A stretch of DNA of 46,622 nucleotides from a virus. The stretch covers positions 1 to 46,622 of IMG/VR virus record IMGVR_UViG_3300035698_007752. One strand, given 5' to 3'. Shown here in pieces: positions 17,111 through 23,388 of the stretch; position 1 is the first letter of the stretch, and each line of letters opens with the position of its first letter. The notes under the pieces were generated by a model that was given only the letters and a program-made list of their open reading frames with translations, had not been told where the DNA came from and did no database searches. A program made the position numbers and the translations under genes.

Positions 17111-17552
17111 ATCCATTTCTGATACTATATCAACCGTATTAAAATTTATGAGAAAAAAAATACGTTACCCCTTAAGATCTGAGTATGAATGTATAGTATC
17201 AGGAATGGATATCTCTATCCCCCTCCTAGCCTCGATAAGGAAATATCATAAGTAGTATTGGTAACTTACGAGTAGGAGCAGATAGAGAAAATGATGTAAC
17301 TATATCTGAGTATAGAAAAATATACTCGTACTGTAAGATCGCTAGTATATATTCCGTATAGTATAATTACATCATTGCTGGTATCAATTGTTATTATGTT
17401 TACTTATTTTATTAAAGCTAAGTAATAACACTTGAGTATTTGCTTGGAGTTTTTTGATTGTCGTTTTTGTTTTGCTTTTTATCCTCTTTATAATTAACAA
17501 CTATTTATTTTAGGCCTTTGAAAGAGCGCAATCGATACCAGCAACGATGTAA
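17111..17552 (-). ncRNA. candidate large ornate non-coding RNA
   Basis: 442 bases with no plausible gene but many long inverted repeats. H1: 17111-17130 with 17191-17210 (20 bp). H2: CTCTATC 17213-17219 with 17281-17287, CTCCTA 17223-17228 with 17273-17278, and an inner 8-bp stem 17231-17239 with 17265-17272. H3: 17290-17304 with 17362-17376 (14 of 15). Inside H3 a perfect hairpin GAGTATA/TATACTC lies at 17308-17327. H4: 17367-17390 with 17529-17552 (22 of 24). H3 and H4 use the same middle segment and cannot form together. The mismatches in H3 and H4 become G-U pairs on the minus strand, the direction of the flanking genes; H1 favours plus. It lies between the genes at 17553 and 17088. Confidence 0.55.
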
Positions 17553-18089
17553 CTATTTGATTTTTAAAAGTGCATACTTTAGTTTTTTATTTGTTCTATT
17601 ATAATTTTTCTTTCTTCTTCTTATCTTTCTCAATTCTTTTCTATTACTACATATAATAATATCTTCATCATCTCCTCTTATCCATGAACCATATTTCTTA
17701 GTAAGTCTAGTAAGTCTCTGTTGTTCTTTATATAACTTGACTGGATCAATTGATCTTGATCTACCCAATACGATTGACTGTATAGATGGTATTTCTACTA
17801 TGATCTTTAGACCTAGACTCATTCTCTTATCATTTATTTGTATTTGAGTATTGATAATAGTATCAGGAGATTCTCTTCTTGAGAAACCTTTTCTTTTAGA
17901 CTTAACTTGTGAAGTATCTCTTAGTCTCTTCTTCTCTTTTACTTTCTTTTCTTTAACTTCTTTATCTTTGAATTTACTAACTATAAAGTCTTGACCATTT
18001 GACATTCCCTTTTGCTTCCTTCTTAGTTTACTCTTCTTTTCATTTTCATCAATGACTTTGTTTGTAGTCTTGTTGATTAAGTAATACAT
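17553..18089 (-). CDS. YYLIH-domain paralogue 2
   Basis: 178 residues. The first ~42 (MYYLINKTTNKVIDENEKKS, LRRKQKGM, FIVSKF) match the shared domain of the proteins at 15023 and 18902. The remainder is basic. After a Lys/Arg-rich linker, residues ~85-165 may form a second small domain (IQINDKRMSLGLKIIVEIPS, LVKLYKEQQRLTRL-like helix, WIRGDDEDIIICSNRKELRK). The stop TAG directly abuts helix H4 of the structured RNA candidate. It is the first gene after early promoter 18124-18169. Confidence 0.7.
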   Translation of the reverse strand: MYYLINKTTNKVIDENEKKSKLRRKQKGMSNGQDFIVSKFKDKEVKEKKVKEKKRLRDTSQVKSKRKGFSRRESPDTIINTQIQINDKRMSLGLKIIVEIPSIQSIVLGRSRSIDPVKLYKEQQRLTRLTKKYGSWIRGDDEDIIICSNRKELRKIRRRKKNYNRTNKKLKYALLKIK

Positions 18090-18123
18090 AAATTTTAGTA
18101 ATTGTTTATTATTTGTTAATTTA

Positions 18124-18169
18124 ATTATATGATATTTATAATTATTTGTAAATAGCTAGAATTGTTAAT
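18124..18169 (-). promoter_or_regulatory. early promoter A (minus strand)
   Basis: On the minus strand: -35 TTTACA (18147-18152), 17-bp spacer, -10 TATAAT (18124-18129). A GTTAAT-type box lies 11 bases upstream of the -35 (18164-18169). Same plan as the promoters at 19664, 20556 and 20694. It drives the YYLIH paralogue 2 gene at 18089. Confidence 0.75.
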
Positions 18170-18209
18170 GTTTTTGTAGTATTTTGAAAGTTATTAACAG
18201 GATAATTAT

Positions 18210-18431
18210 TTATGATTTAATATATGTAGTTTTAAATATATTACCACATTTACAAATTCCTAGATATATTTTCCCATTAGTAATTACTGCTTTTTGCATT
18301 AATTCTAATTCTGTTAATCCTTCTGGTACTTCTATAAATAATTGCTGAGTAACAGTCTCTCCGCATTTACATTTATTAACGTAATTCTTAGTATAAATTA
18401 CTTTCCCAATATCATGGTTATTATTTGACAT
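18210..18431 (-). CDS. small zinc-binding protein
   Basis: 73 residues. Two Cys pairs, NKCKCGETV near residue 17 and GICKCGNIF near residue 60, flank a ~40-residue helical and beta segment (VPEGLTELELMQKAVITNGK). This is consistent with one zinc ribbon. Its 5' leader contains the hairpin 18443-18489. No family recognised. Confidence 0.6.
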   Translation of the reverse strand: MSNNNHDIGKVIYTKNYVNKCKCGETVTQQLFIEVPEGLTELELMQKAVITNGKIYLGICKCGNIFKTTYIKS

Positions 18432-18442
18432 ATACTTTATTA

Positions 18443-18489
18443 TTTGCGAGATGCTAGTACCTTATAGGTGCGTCGCATTTAATCGCAAA
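18443..18489. other. leader hairpin
   Basis: TTTGCGA (18443-18449) pairs with TCGCAAA (18483-18489). The loop holds a small ACC/GGT stem. It lies in the leader of the minus gene at 18431. The right side shares an 18-base core (CGCATTTAA-W-CGCAAAGA, one mismatch) with the reverse complement of 2914-2931 beside the operon terminator. Confidence 0.45.
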
Positions 18490-18559
18490 GACTAATTATT
18501 ATATAATATGTAGCTTAAAGTCTAGAGACTCTTAAACTGTCTCGTATAGCTTTATAGCT

Positions 18560-18625
18560 TTCTATCCCGACGATGTAATTAATTGTAAGTCTGATCTTCT
18601 TATCAATTAATTGATCGAGATAGAA
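18560..18625 (-). ncRNA. long hairpin, candidate structured RNA
   Basis: Outer arms 18560-18570 and 18615-18625 pair in 10 of 11 positions; the odd pair is G-U when read on minus. Inner arms AATTAATTG (18577-18585) and CAATTAATT (18604-18612) are perfect, extended by TAAG/CTTA (18586-18589 with 18599-18602). No gene overlaps it apart from nearby small reading frames. It sits between minus genes 18642 and 18431. Confidence 0.45.
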
Positions 18626-18641
18626 TTGTGATCTTGTGAAT

Positions 18642-18785
18642 TTAGATTTGAGCATCTTTTTCTTTTAAAATAAATAATTCTTTATTCTCACATATTTCAA
18701 ATTTCTCTTTTGGTAAAATAATATAATTTTTACCTCCGATATTCATCATCTCTACTTCGTATTTTATTATTGTTGCTTTAGTCAT
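18642..18785 (-). CDS. hypothetical microprotein
   Basis: 47 residues, read by hand: MTKATIIKYEVEMMNIGGKN, then YIILPKEKFEICENKELFIL and a short charged end. Alternating beta-like pattern with a central Gly-Gly. Codon use and A/T-rich leader resemble its neighbours, but nothing else supports it. Confidence 0.45.
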   Translation of the reverse strand: MTKATIIKYEVEMMNIGGKNYIILPKEKFEICENKELFILKEKDAQI

Positions 18786-18835
18786 ATAACTTTTTTAAAA
18801 TTGGTTTCATTTTATAATTTAATATTAACTTATTG

Positions 18836-18880
18836 CATTGCTTTAAAGTCATAATCTCGGTAGCCAGTTTTAAAGCAATG
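18836..18880. other. perfect 12-bp stem-loop
   Basis: CATTGCTTTAAA (18836-18847) pairs perfectly with 18869-18880 around a 21-base loop that is G+C-richer than its surroundings. It lacks a U-tract on either strand, so it is not a simple terminator. It lies between two minus-strand genes, in the leader of the gene at 18785. Confidence 0.5.
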
Positions 18881-18901
18881 GATATAAATAAATATATCGT
18901 A

Positions 18902-19357
18902 TTATTTTGAGAAGAGTTTATCATGGAATATTTCTATTTCATGTTCTCTTCCACCTTTATCTTTCCTCCTCTTACATCTTGTATTAATACCACCTTTAAT
19001 CATTTTCTTCATATCCTCTTCCGTTTCAGGTTTGATCTTAATTTTTCTTTTAACCATTTTACCTGGTCTTTTACTTAAAGCTCGTGGTCCTTTAAATCTA
19101 ATTCTCTTTGTTTTTCTTACTCCTTCAATTTTGTCTCCATCATTATGTTCTTCTTCCTCCTCGTTTTCCTCTTCATCTAAATCAACCTCTTTTACTCTTT
19201 TCTTTTTGGTAGCTGTAAGCGTTGAATTCTTGCTTACTTTATAATCCTCCTTATCTTCCATCTTTTTTTGTATTCTTCTTAACCTACCCTTTTTACCTTC
19301 TTCTATTATTTCTCCACTTTCTTTATGGATTAAATAATAGTCTTGAGTGTTACTCAT
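18902..19357 (-). CDS. YYLIH-domain paralogue 3
   Basis: 151 residues. Residues ~6-45 (DYYLIHKESGEIIEEGKKGR, LRRIQKKM, YKVSKN) are the clearest form of the shared domain. An acidic patch (DLDEEENEEEEEHNDGD) follows, then a basic C-terminal region with RFKGPRALSKRPGKMVKRK and a Cys/His-poor end (FHDKLFSK). The mixture of acidic and basic blocks echoes the polyampholyte proteins elsewhere in the genome. Function unknown. Confidence 0.7.
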   Translation of the reverse strand: MSNTQDYYLIHKESGEIIEEGKKGRLRRIQKKMEDKEDYKVSKNSTLTATKKKRVKEVDLDEEENEEEEEHNDGDKIEGVRKTKRIRFKGPRALSKRPGKMVKRKIKIKPETEEDMKKMIKGGINTRCKRRKDKGGREHEIEIFHDKLFSK

Positions 19358-19427
19358 AAATTTATATATTATTATTTAATTAAATTATCCTTATTATCAA
19401 TATCGTATTAATAATAAGAGAATGTAA

Positions 19428-19607
19428 TTATAATGATGCTACTAGTTTACTTGAATTTAAATCATTTAAAATACGTTGAGAGTCTTGTGGTAATAATTCA
19501 AAATCTTTAATCTTTTCAAGTTGGCTTAAATGTTTTTCTTCTAATACTTCAATTCCTTGCTTAAAGAAATTACTAATTAAATTTAATTGCTTCTTAGTTA
19601 GTTTCAT
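19428..19607 (-). CDS. helical microprotein
   Basis: 59 residues, read by hand: MKLTKKQLNLISNFFKQGIE, then VLEEKHLSQLEKIKDFELLP and a helical C-terminus ending LVASL. Amphipathic helices throughout. It is the first gene downstream of early promoter B (19664-19714), with about 55 bases of leader, which supports it being real. Confidence 0.6.
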   Translation of the reverse strand: MKLTKKQLNLISNFFKQGIEVLEEKHLSQLEKIKDFELLPQDSQRILNDLNSSKLVASL

Positions 19608-19663
19608 AATTTTTATATTATTATTTAAATGATCTTTGTGTAATGTTTTAAGTTATTAATTTA

Positions 19664-19714
19664 ATTATATCATACTTCTTAATTCTTGTAAATGTTCATA
19701 ACATGTTAATAACT
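19664..19714 (-). promoter_or_regulatory. early promoter B (minus strand)
   Basis: On the minus strand: -35 TTTACA (19687-19692), 17-bp spacer, -10 TATAAT (19664-19669) with an extended TGA before it. AGTTATTAAC (19705-19714) lies 12 bases upstream of the -35. This is the best match to the early promoter consensus in the window. Confidence 0.8.
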
Positions 19715-19735
19715 TTTATCATTAATTAACTCATT

Positions 19736-19771
19736 ACTTATTACTATACTATATACTATATAATAATAAGT
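19736..19771. other. A/T hairpin between early genes
   Basis: ACTTATTA (19736-19743) pairs with TAATAAGT (19764-19771) around an alternating TATAC-rich loop. It is nearly the same sequence as the hairpin at 20071-20101, so the two bracket the gene 19784-20038. It may be an RNA processing or stability element. Confidence 0.4.
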
Positions 19772-19783
19772 AGGAATTAATTA

Positions 19784-20038
19784 TTATGAATCATAATTAC
19801 CATAATTCAAATATTCATCCTTAACATCTAATTCTAAAATCTTAAATAAATCTTTTAATCCATATTGTAATTCAATACCCCATTCTTGACAATATTCGAA
19901 ATAGGAATTTAAGTCTTTTACTTTATACTTATCAATTTCTCTCATTATTTCATCTTCACTTAATCCATCATCTTCTAAATTTTCTTTTATGTATAAATTA
20001 ACTTTCTCGTTTATTTTATTGAGTTGGCATAATGTCAT
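19784..20038 (-). CDS. acidic hypothetical protein
   Basis: 84 residues, strongly acidic and helical: KVNLYIKENLEDDGLSEDEI, then a Tyr/Asp-rich second half (YFEYCQEWGIELQYGLKDLF). Size and charge resemble DNA-mimic or antirestriction-type early proteins, but there is no specific match. It is bracketed by two related hairpins and lies in the first minus early transcript. Confidence 0.6.
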   Translation of the reverse strand: MTLCQLNKINEKVNLYIKENLEDDGLSEDEIMREIDKYKVKDLNSYFEYCQEWGIELQYGLKDLFKILELDVKDEYLNYGNYDS

Positions 20039-20070
20039 AAATTTTGTCTTTAATTATTAAATAGCTTATT

Positions 20071-20101
20071 ACTTATTACTATCACTTTAATAGTAATAAG
20101 T
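20071..20101. other. perfect 12-bp A/T-rich hairpin
   Basis: ACTTATTACTAT (20071-20082) pairs perfectly with 20090-20101 around a 7-base loop. It lies between the minus genes 20109-20378 and 19784-20038. There is no U-tract, so it is more likely a processing site than a terminator. Confidence 0.45.
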
Positions 20102-20108
20102 CTATAAA

Positions 20109-20378
20109 TTATTTATTCTCTATCTTCTTAACTCTTTCCTTTAATTTCTCAAATTCATCTTCATCAACTTTTTCATATCTATCATTTTCATTCTCTCTTT
20201 CAATATCATCAATTCTATCTGATAAATGATCTATATCTCCATCTCCTAATTTATTACCTAACTCGTTATCTATTTCATCAAATTTATCATTCATCTTTTC
20301 AAAATCATCTTTTACATTTTCTTTTAATTCATCTAATTCTAAGAAATTAATTAAAAGCTTTTTGATCATGTTTCTCAT
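20109..20378 (-). CDS. acidic coiled-coil early protein
   Basis: 89 residues. After a hydrophobic, basic start (MRNMIKKLLINFLELDELKE) the protein is one highly charged helix, with DDFEKMNDKFDEIDNELGNK and DDIERENENDRYEKVDEDEF segments giving a coiled coil. It is the first gene on the minus side of the divergent region, about 180 bases from promoter C. Function unknown. Confidence 0.6.
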   Translation of the reverse strand: MRNMIKKLLINFLELDELKENVKDDFEKMNDKFDEIDNELGNKLGDGDIDHLSDRIDDIERENENDRYEKVDEDEFEKLKERVKKIENK

Positions 20379-20555
20379 AAATTTTATTATATCAAATAAT
20401 AATATAATATATAATACTTCTTGATTAATATTATTCTCGATTTAATAAATACTTAGAATATTATTATTAATCATTTCTTATATATTATATATATTATTTA
20501 ATATTTTCATAAATTGTTAAATGTTCATTTTCTTGTTGTTTTGTTTGTTAATTTA

Positions 20556-20604
20556 ACTATATCATATTAATATATATTTGTAAATGGGTAAGGTGTTAAT
20601 AACT
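20556..20604 (-). promoter_or_regulatory. early promoter C (minus strand)
   Basis: On the minus strand: -35 TTTACA (20579-20584), 17-bp spacer, -10 TATAGT (20556-20561) with a preceding TGA. AGTTATTAAC (20595-20604) lies 10 bases upstream of the -35. It drives 20109-20378 and the first minus-strand early genes. Confidence 0.78.
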
Positions 20605-20693
20605 CTATATTTCCTTTAACGTTACAATCAATTAATTAATTATAATATACTTATTTAACCTACTAAATAGTAATAAAATATAATAAATATAAT

Positions 20694-20733
20694 AGTTATT
20701 AACATTTACAATATAATAATATCATGATATAAT
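20694..20733 (+). promoter_or_regulatory. early promoter D (plus strand)
   Basis: AGTTATTAAC (20694-20703) sits one base before -35 TTTACA (20705-20710), then a 17-bp spacer and -10 TATAAT (20728-20733) with an extended TGA. It points to the plus-strand genes from 21203 through a leader of about 460 bases. The same box lies 10-12 bases before the -35 in the minus promoters, so here it is shifted by about one helical turn. Confidence 0.8.
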
Positions 20734-20830
20734 TTTAAGTATAAATAACTAAACAAGATATAAATACTTATACCTATTCTATTCAATTTTCTATAAGAGA
20801 ATATTTATATATATTTATTATATAATTATA

Positions 20831-20938
20831 AGTAGTATATAGTATAGTAGTATATATATACTATACTATTACTATACTATTACAATACAATACTATTACA
20901 ATACTATACAAATACGTACATAATACTATTCTATTCTT
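20831..20938. repeat. A/T tandem and inverted repeat tract
   Basis: Imperfect repeats of ACTAT, ATACT and TATTACAATAC, with an AGTATAG/CTATACT inverted pair (20841-20847 with 20861-20867). There is no reading frame. It may be a DNA-unwinding element near the divergent promoters, or simple-sequence expansion. Confidence 0.5.
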
Positions 20939-21202
20939 ACTTTTCTTATCTTTTTCTCTCGAGCATTTTTCTTTCAACGAATACATTACGCGCATATTAT
21001 ATACATCATTGAATTACTTTCTCCTCGCGCATTAATAAATATCTCCTTTATTATATATCGAGAACGGGGAATGAAATGGTATCTCGTCTATATAAACTAT
21101 ATATGAATAAAATTCAAACTGATGCACAAGATATTCTGTAGTAGTACGAGAGAATTAATAAACAGAGCTAAAGCATGGTTTTAATATTACTTACAGAATC
21201 AT

Positions 21203-21397
21203 ATGAATATAAGACCAAAATTTACATACGCATTCGATATCAAGTTCTTCTGTGAACTATTAGGAATTCACAAGAAGCCAGTTAGAAGAGTACTAGATTC
21301 ATTCTCTGGAGGTACTACTATTTCATACACATGTTTACGATGTGGAATTACCATACTTACTAAACGGGGTAGACTAATCCAGCAGAATCTGAAATGA
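21203..21397 (+). CDS. hypothetical early protein
   Basis: 64 residues; first gene of the plus-strand transcript. Basic, with a CxxC in YTCLRCGITIL preceded by FSGGTTIS; one more Cys lies near residue 16. It may be a small zinc or nucleic-acid-binding protein. TGA stop. The start lies in a TATATG context typical of this genome. Confidence 0.5.
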   Translation: MNIRPKFTYAFDIKFFCELLGIHKKPVRRVLDSFSGGTTISYTCLRCGITILTKRGRLIQQNLK

Positions 21398-21471
21398 GAG
21401 TCCTATATATTTTTCAGAGTTCTAACTGATAATTAATAAACGAATCTAAATCACTATTTAATAATACTCAT

Positions 21472-21699
21472 ATGATATTAGAAAAATATAAAGGAGTAAC
21501 AATTAACGTCAACGTAGATGAATCAAAATTTGAAATAGGATACGATATTAAAGATAAAACTTATGGAGCTTATTTCTATTTAGATAGCAAAGAAGAATTC
21601 GGTAGAATATTTGATGCACTCAGAAATGATGCTAAACTTAAGATAGATAAACTGCTACGGGGTGAGTCAATCGAAGAACCTGATAGTAGAAAAGCTTAA
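21472..21699 (+). CDS. small alpha/beta hypothetical protein
   Basis: 75 residues with a clear beta-beta-beta-alpha rhythm: YKGVTINVNVDESKFEIGYD, then YGAYFYLDSKEEFGRIFDAL and a helix with LKIDKLLRG. Acidic. The start is preceded by CATATG in an A/T leader. It is followed by a run of eight T residues and the RNA candidate at 21723. No family recognised. Confidence 0.6.
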   Translation: MILEKYKGVTINVNVDESKFEIGYDIKDKTYGAYFYLDSKEEFGRIFDALRNDAKLKIDKLLRGESIEEPDSRKA

Positions 21700-21722
21700 T
21701 TTTTTTTTAGAAGTACAACAGA

Positions 21723-21847
21723 ATATTTTCTTAGATGGAGTAGCAGCAATGATGCTCCGAAACTCTTTTAGGAACTACTAGGTTTTTTCATTTCATTTTT
21801 GCCCTAGTAGTTCCGGCCTAGGTTTCGTACTCCATCTAAGGGAATAT
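21723..21847 (+). ncRNA. candidate structured RNA, three stacked helices
   Basis: P1: 21723-21742 with 21828-21847 (13 perfect pairs at the inner end, extended by 7 more with two G-U pairs). P2: CGAAAC 21758-21763 with 21822-21827, stacked directly on P1. After a symmetric 7/7 internal loop, P3: GGAACTACTAGG 21771-21782 with 21803-21814 (perfect 12 bp), with a U-rich 20-base apical loop. G-U pairs favour the plus strand, the direction of its neighbours. It contains no gene and fills the whole gap between 21699 and 21871. Confidence 0.65.
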
Positions 21848-21870
21848 CTTAATTCCCATTAAATACATAT

Positions 21871-22194
21871 ATGAGCTTGAACAAGAAACAAAGGGATTTA
21901 GTTTCAAAGCTGAAAGCAGGCTGGTTAATTAAAGTTGTTCTATTTGACAACAAATCAAAATCCTTCACCATAACTCCTAATGGTTATCCAGAAGAAATAT
22001 CTTATCTTACGTTCGCATCGTTAAGATCTAAGTTCTACTTAAAACAACTTCCTTCAGATAGACTTGATACACGGCTATACGCATACTGCCAAAGGGGAGA
22101 GGTAGAACAGATTAAGGAAAAGGAGTTAAAGAAGTTTGGAATTAATCAAATGCCATTCGTTCCATTTTACGGAAAGACTTACGCATCAGCATAA
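21871..22194 (+). CDS. hypothetical protein
   Basis: 107 residues, basic: MSLNKKQRDLVSKLKAGWLI, a beta-rich middle (KSFTITPNGYPEEISYLTFA) and a Pro/aromatic C-terminus (MPFVPFYGKTYASA). The N-terminal helix and LRSKFYLKQL suggest a small mixed fold. Unknown function; plus-strand early/middle gene just after the RNA candidate. Confidence 0.6.
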   Translation: MSLNKKQRDLVSKLKAGWLIKVVLFDNKSKSFTITPNGYPEEISYLTFASLRSKFYLKQLPSDRLDTRLYAYCQRGEVEQIKEKELKKFGINQMPFVPFYGKTYASA

Positions 22195-22288
22195 CTAAAT
22201 CCCATACATTAGATCTGGTGATCTAAGAGTTCATTACTCTTAAGGGTGTTCGATTCCTCTTGATGAATATTATTATTAAAAAATAAAT

Positions 22289-22519
22289 ATGGCAAGTAAA
22301 AATGATAAATTTCCAGTTTTATACAAAGTAGAAATTGATTCACCTAAGAATGCAATAGAGACATTCCATTTTGTTATCAATTCAAATCAGGAAGCAAGTA
22401 CACGAGAAGAGTATATAATAATTCTTAGGAAAGCTACAGAATACTTTGGCACAGAGTATGGTAATAATTTTTATATTAAATCAATTACCAGAGTAACAGC
22501 AAACATCGTTACATTATAG
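22289..22519 (+). CDS. hypothetical protein
   Basis: 76 residues. Beta-alpha-beta pattern: FPVLYKVEIDSPKNAIETFH, a helix with TREEYIIILRKATEYFG, and a final strand FYIKSITRVTANIVTL. The leader is AAAAATAAAT before ATG, with no Shine-Dalgarno. Not recognised. Confidence 0.6.
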   Translation: MASKNDKFPVLYKVEIDSPKNAIETFHFVINSNQEASTREEYIIILRKATEYFGTEYGNNFYIKSITRVTANIVTL

Positions 22520-22528
22520 GAGGCAATC

Positions 22529-22726
22529 ATGATTGATAGAAGATTGGAAACTATAAAAAGAAATTGGCTAATGAGCGTTTCAACATTCATAATAAACCAA
22601 GACATTAAGAAGAGACGTAAAATCATAACCCCAAATAGGAGAAAGGACGATGACAGAACTTTACAAATGCAGCAAGTGCAAAGCACTAATGACGTGGTTA
22701 GCAAAGATCAGAGTAAACTTAGTTAA
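22529..22726 (+). CDS. basic small protein
   Basis: 65 residues with a strong Shine-Dalgarno (AGGAGG, 5-6 bases before the ATG), rare in this genome. The N-terminal half is basic and helical (MIDRRLETIKRNWLMSVSTF); the C-terminal third (QVQSTNDVVSKDQSKLS) overlaps the zinc-ribbon gene 22650-22787 in another frame, which may be the better-conserved one. Confidence 0.5.
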   Translation: MIDRRLETIKRNWLMSVSTFIINQDIKKRRKIITPNRRKDDDRTLQMQQVQSTNDVVSKDQSKLS

Positions 22727-22787
22727 ATGCAGAAGTTGCGAACACGAGTTCGAAATAACAAAAGAAAACACAATAAACAAAAATTGA
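22650..22787 (+). CDS. Com-like zinc-ribbon microprotein
   Basis: 45 residues, read by hand: MTELYKCSKCKALMTWLAKI, then KCRSCEHEFEITKEN. Two CxxC knuckles 16 residues apart form a textbook minimal zinc ribbon like phage Com-type translational regulators. AGGAG lies shortly upstream. It overlaps the previous gene by 77 bases in another frame. Confidence 0.65.
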   Translation: MTELYKCSKCKALMTWLAKIRVNLVKCRSCEHEFEITKENTINKN

Positions 22788-22793
22788 TTCCTC

Positions 22794-22848
22794 GTGAGAC
22801 AGCCCTCACATTCCTACCCCAAGTGCTACTACGTAATGTACTAGCACT
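22794..22848 (+). other. two short stem-loops in a C-rich gap
   Basis: GTGAG (22794-22798) pairs with CTCAC (22805-22809), and AGTGCTA (22822-22828) with TAGCACT (22842-22848). C-rich tracts (TACCCC, CTCCCTCCC) flank them, unusual in this AT-rich genome. It fills the gap between genes at 22787 and 22883 and may be a small structured RNA. Confidence 0.4.
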
Positions 22849-22882
22849 CCCTCCCTAATTAATAATTTATATAATTAATATT

Positions 22883-23089
22883 ATGCCTAAGCAAAAGAAA
22901 AAACAATCTAAGAAGAATAAAGAAGTAGCATCATTTAAGAATGACGAAAAAAGAACAGTCGCAGTTGAGAAAGTAGTAAATGGTTTTATAGTAAACCAAA
23001 CTATCTCAACAAGGGATTCATATCAAGAAAAGAAAGTAATTGCTAAGACGAAAAAAGAAGCAAATAGTATAGCAGCTAAATTATTATAA
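22883..23089 (+). CDS. basic hypothetical protein
   Basis: 68 residues. Lys-rich N-terminus (MPKQKKKQSKKNKEVASFKN), then a beta-beta-alpha C-terminal half (GFIVNQTISTRDSYQEKKVI, KEANSIAAKLL). It may bind nucleic acid. No known family. Confidence 0.55.
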   Translation: MPKQKKKQSKKNKEVASFKNDEKRTVAVEKVVNGFIVNQTISTRDSYQEKKVIAKTKKEANSIAAKLL

Positions 23090-23109
23090 TTAAAGATTAA
23101 ACAACGCCT

Positions 23110-23388
23110 ATGAGTAACATGTTAAAAAACAATGGTAATCTTGATATTAGTAAATTGATTACCGGGAAGAATAAAAAAGCAGACACTGATAAAATGAAGA
23201 AAGTAATTAAGGCCGTCGACTTTATTATGAGAGAGAATGAAGTATCAGTCGCGATGGCTATTGCAGTCTTCACGGGATTGAAAAATCGATACGACAATTT
23301 TGCAATCAACACAACAGTTTTAAAAAATGAAGATGAAACAGATGACAAATCAAAAGAACAGTCTGAAGGGGAAGGTCTCAAACCATAG
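23110..23388 (+). CDS. hypothetical protein
   Basis: 92 residues, helical: DISKLITGKNKKADTDKMKK, then VIKAVDFIMRENEVSVAMAI with TGLKNRYDNF, and an acidic disordered tail (DETDDKSKEQSEGEG). It precedes the packaging genes. The end overlaps the next gene by 62 bases. Confidence 0.55.
   Translation: MSNMLKNNGNLDISKLITGKNKKADTDKMKKVIKAVDFIMRENEVSVAMAIAVFTGLKNRYDNFAINTTVLKNEDETDDKSKEQSEGEGLKP

Larger units (their letters stand above)
20379..21202. other. AT-rich divergent intergenic region, possible replication origin
   Basis: 824 bases with no convincing gene. It separates all minus-strand genes from all plus-strand genes and carries the divergent promoters C (20556-20604) and D (20694-20733). 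A GATTAAT...ATTAATC hairpin lies near 20423-20473, and an A/T tandem-repeat tract at 20831-20938. The right part (20950-21180) is less AT-rich, with GCGCAT repeated. Divergent transcription plus easily melted repeats would suit an origin; no initiator boxes were recognised. Confidence 0.5.

Noticed and set aside
22200-22276. tRNA-like segment with a CAT anticodon-like loop and a TTCGATT T-loop
   Set aside because: The anticodon-like arm (AAGAG-TTCATTA-CTCTT) and T-loop are suggestive, but the acceptor ends do not pair, the D-loop is only about four bases, and the space before the T-loop is too short for a normal variable loop plus T-stem. At best a decayed tRNA.
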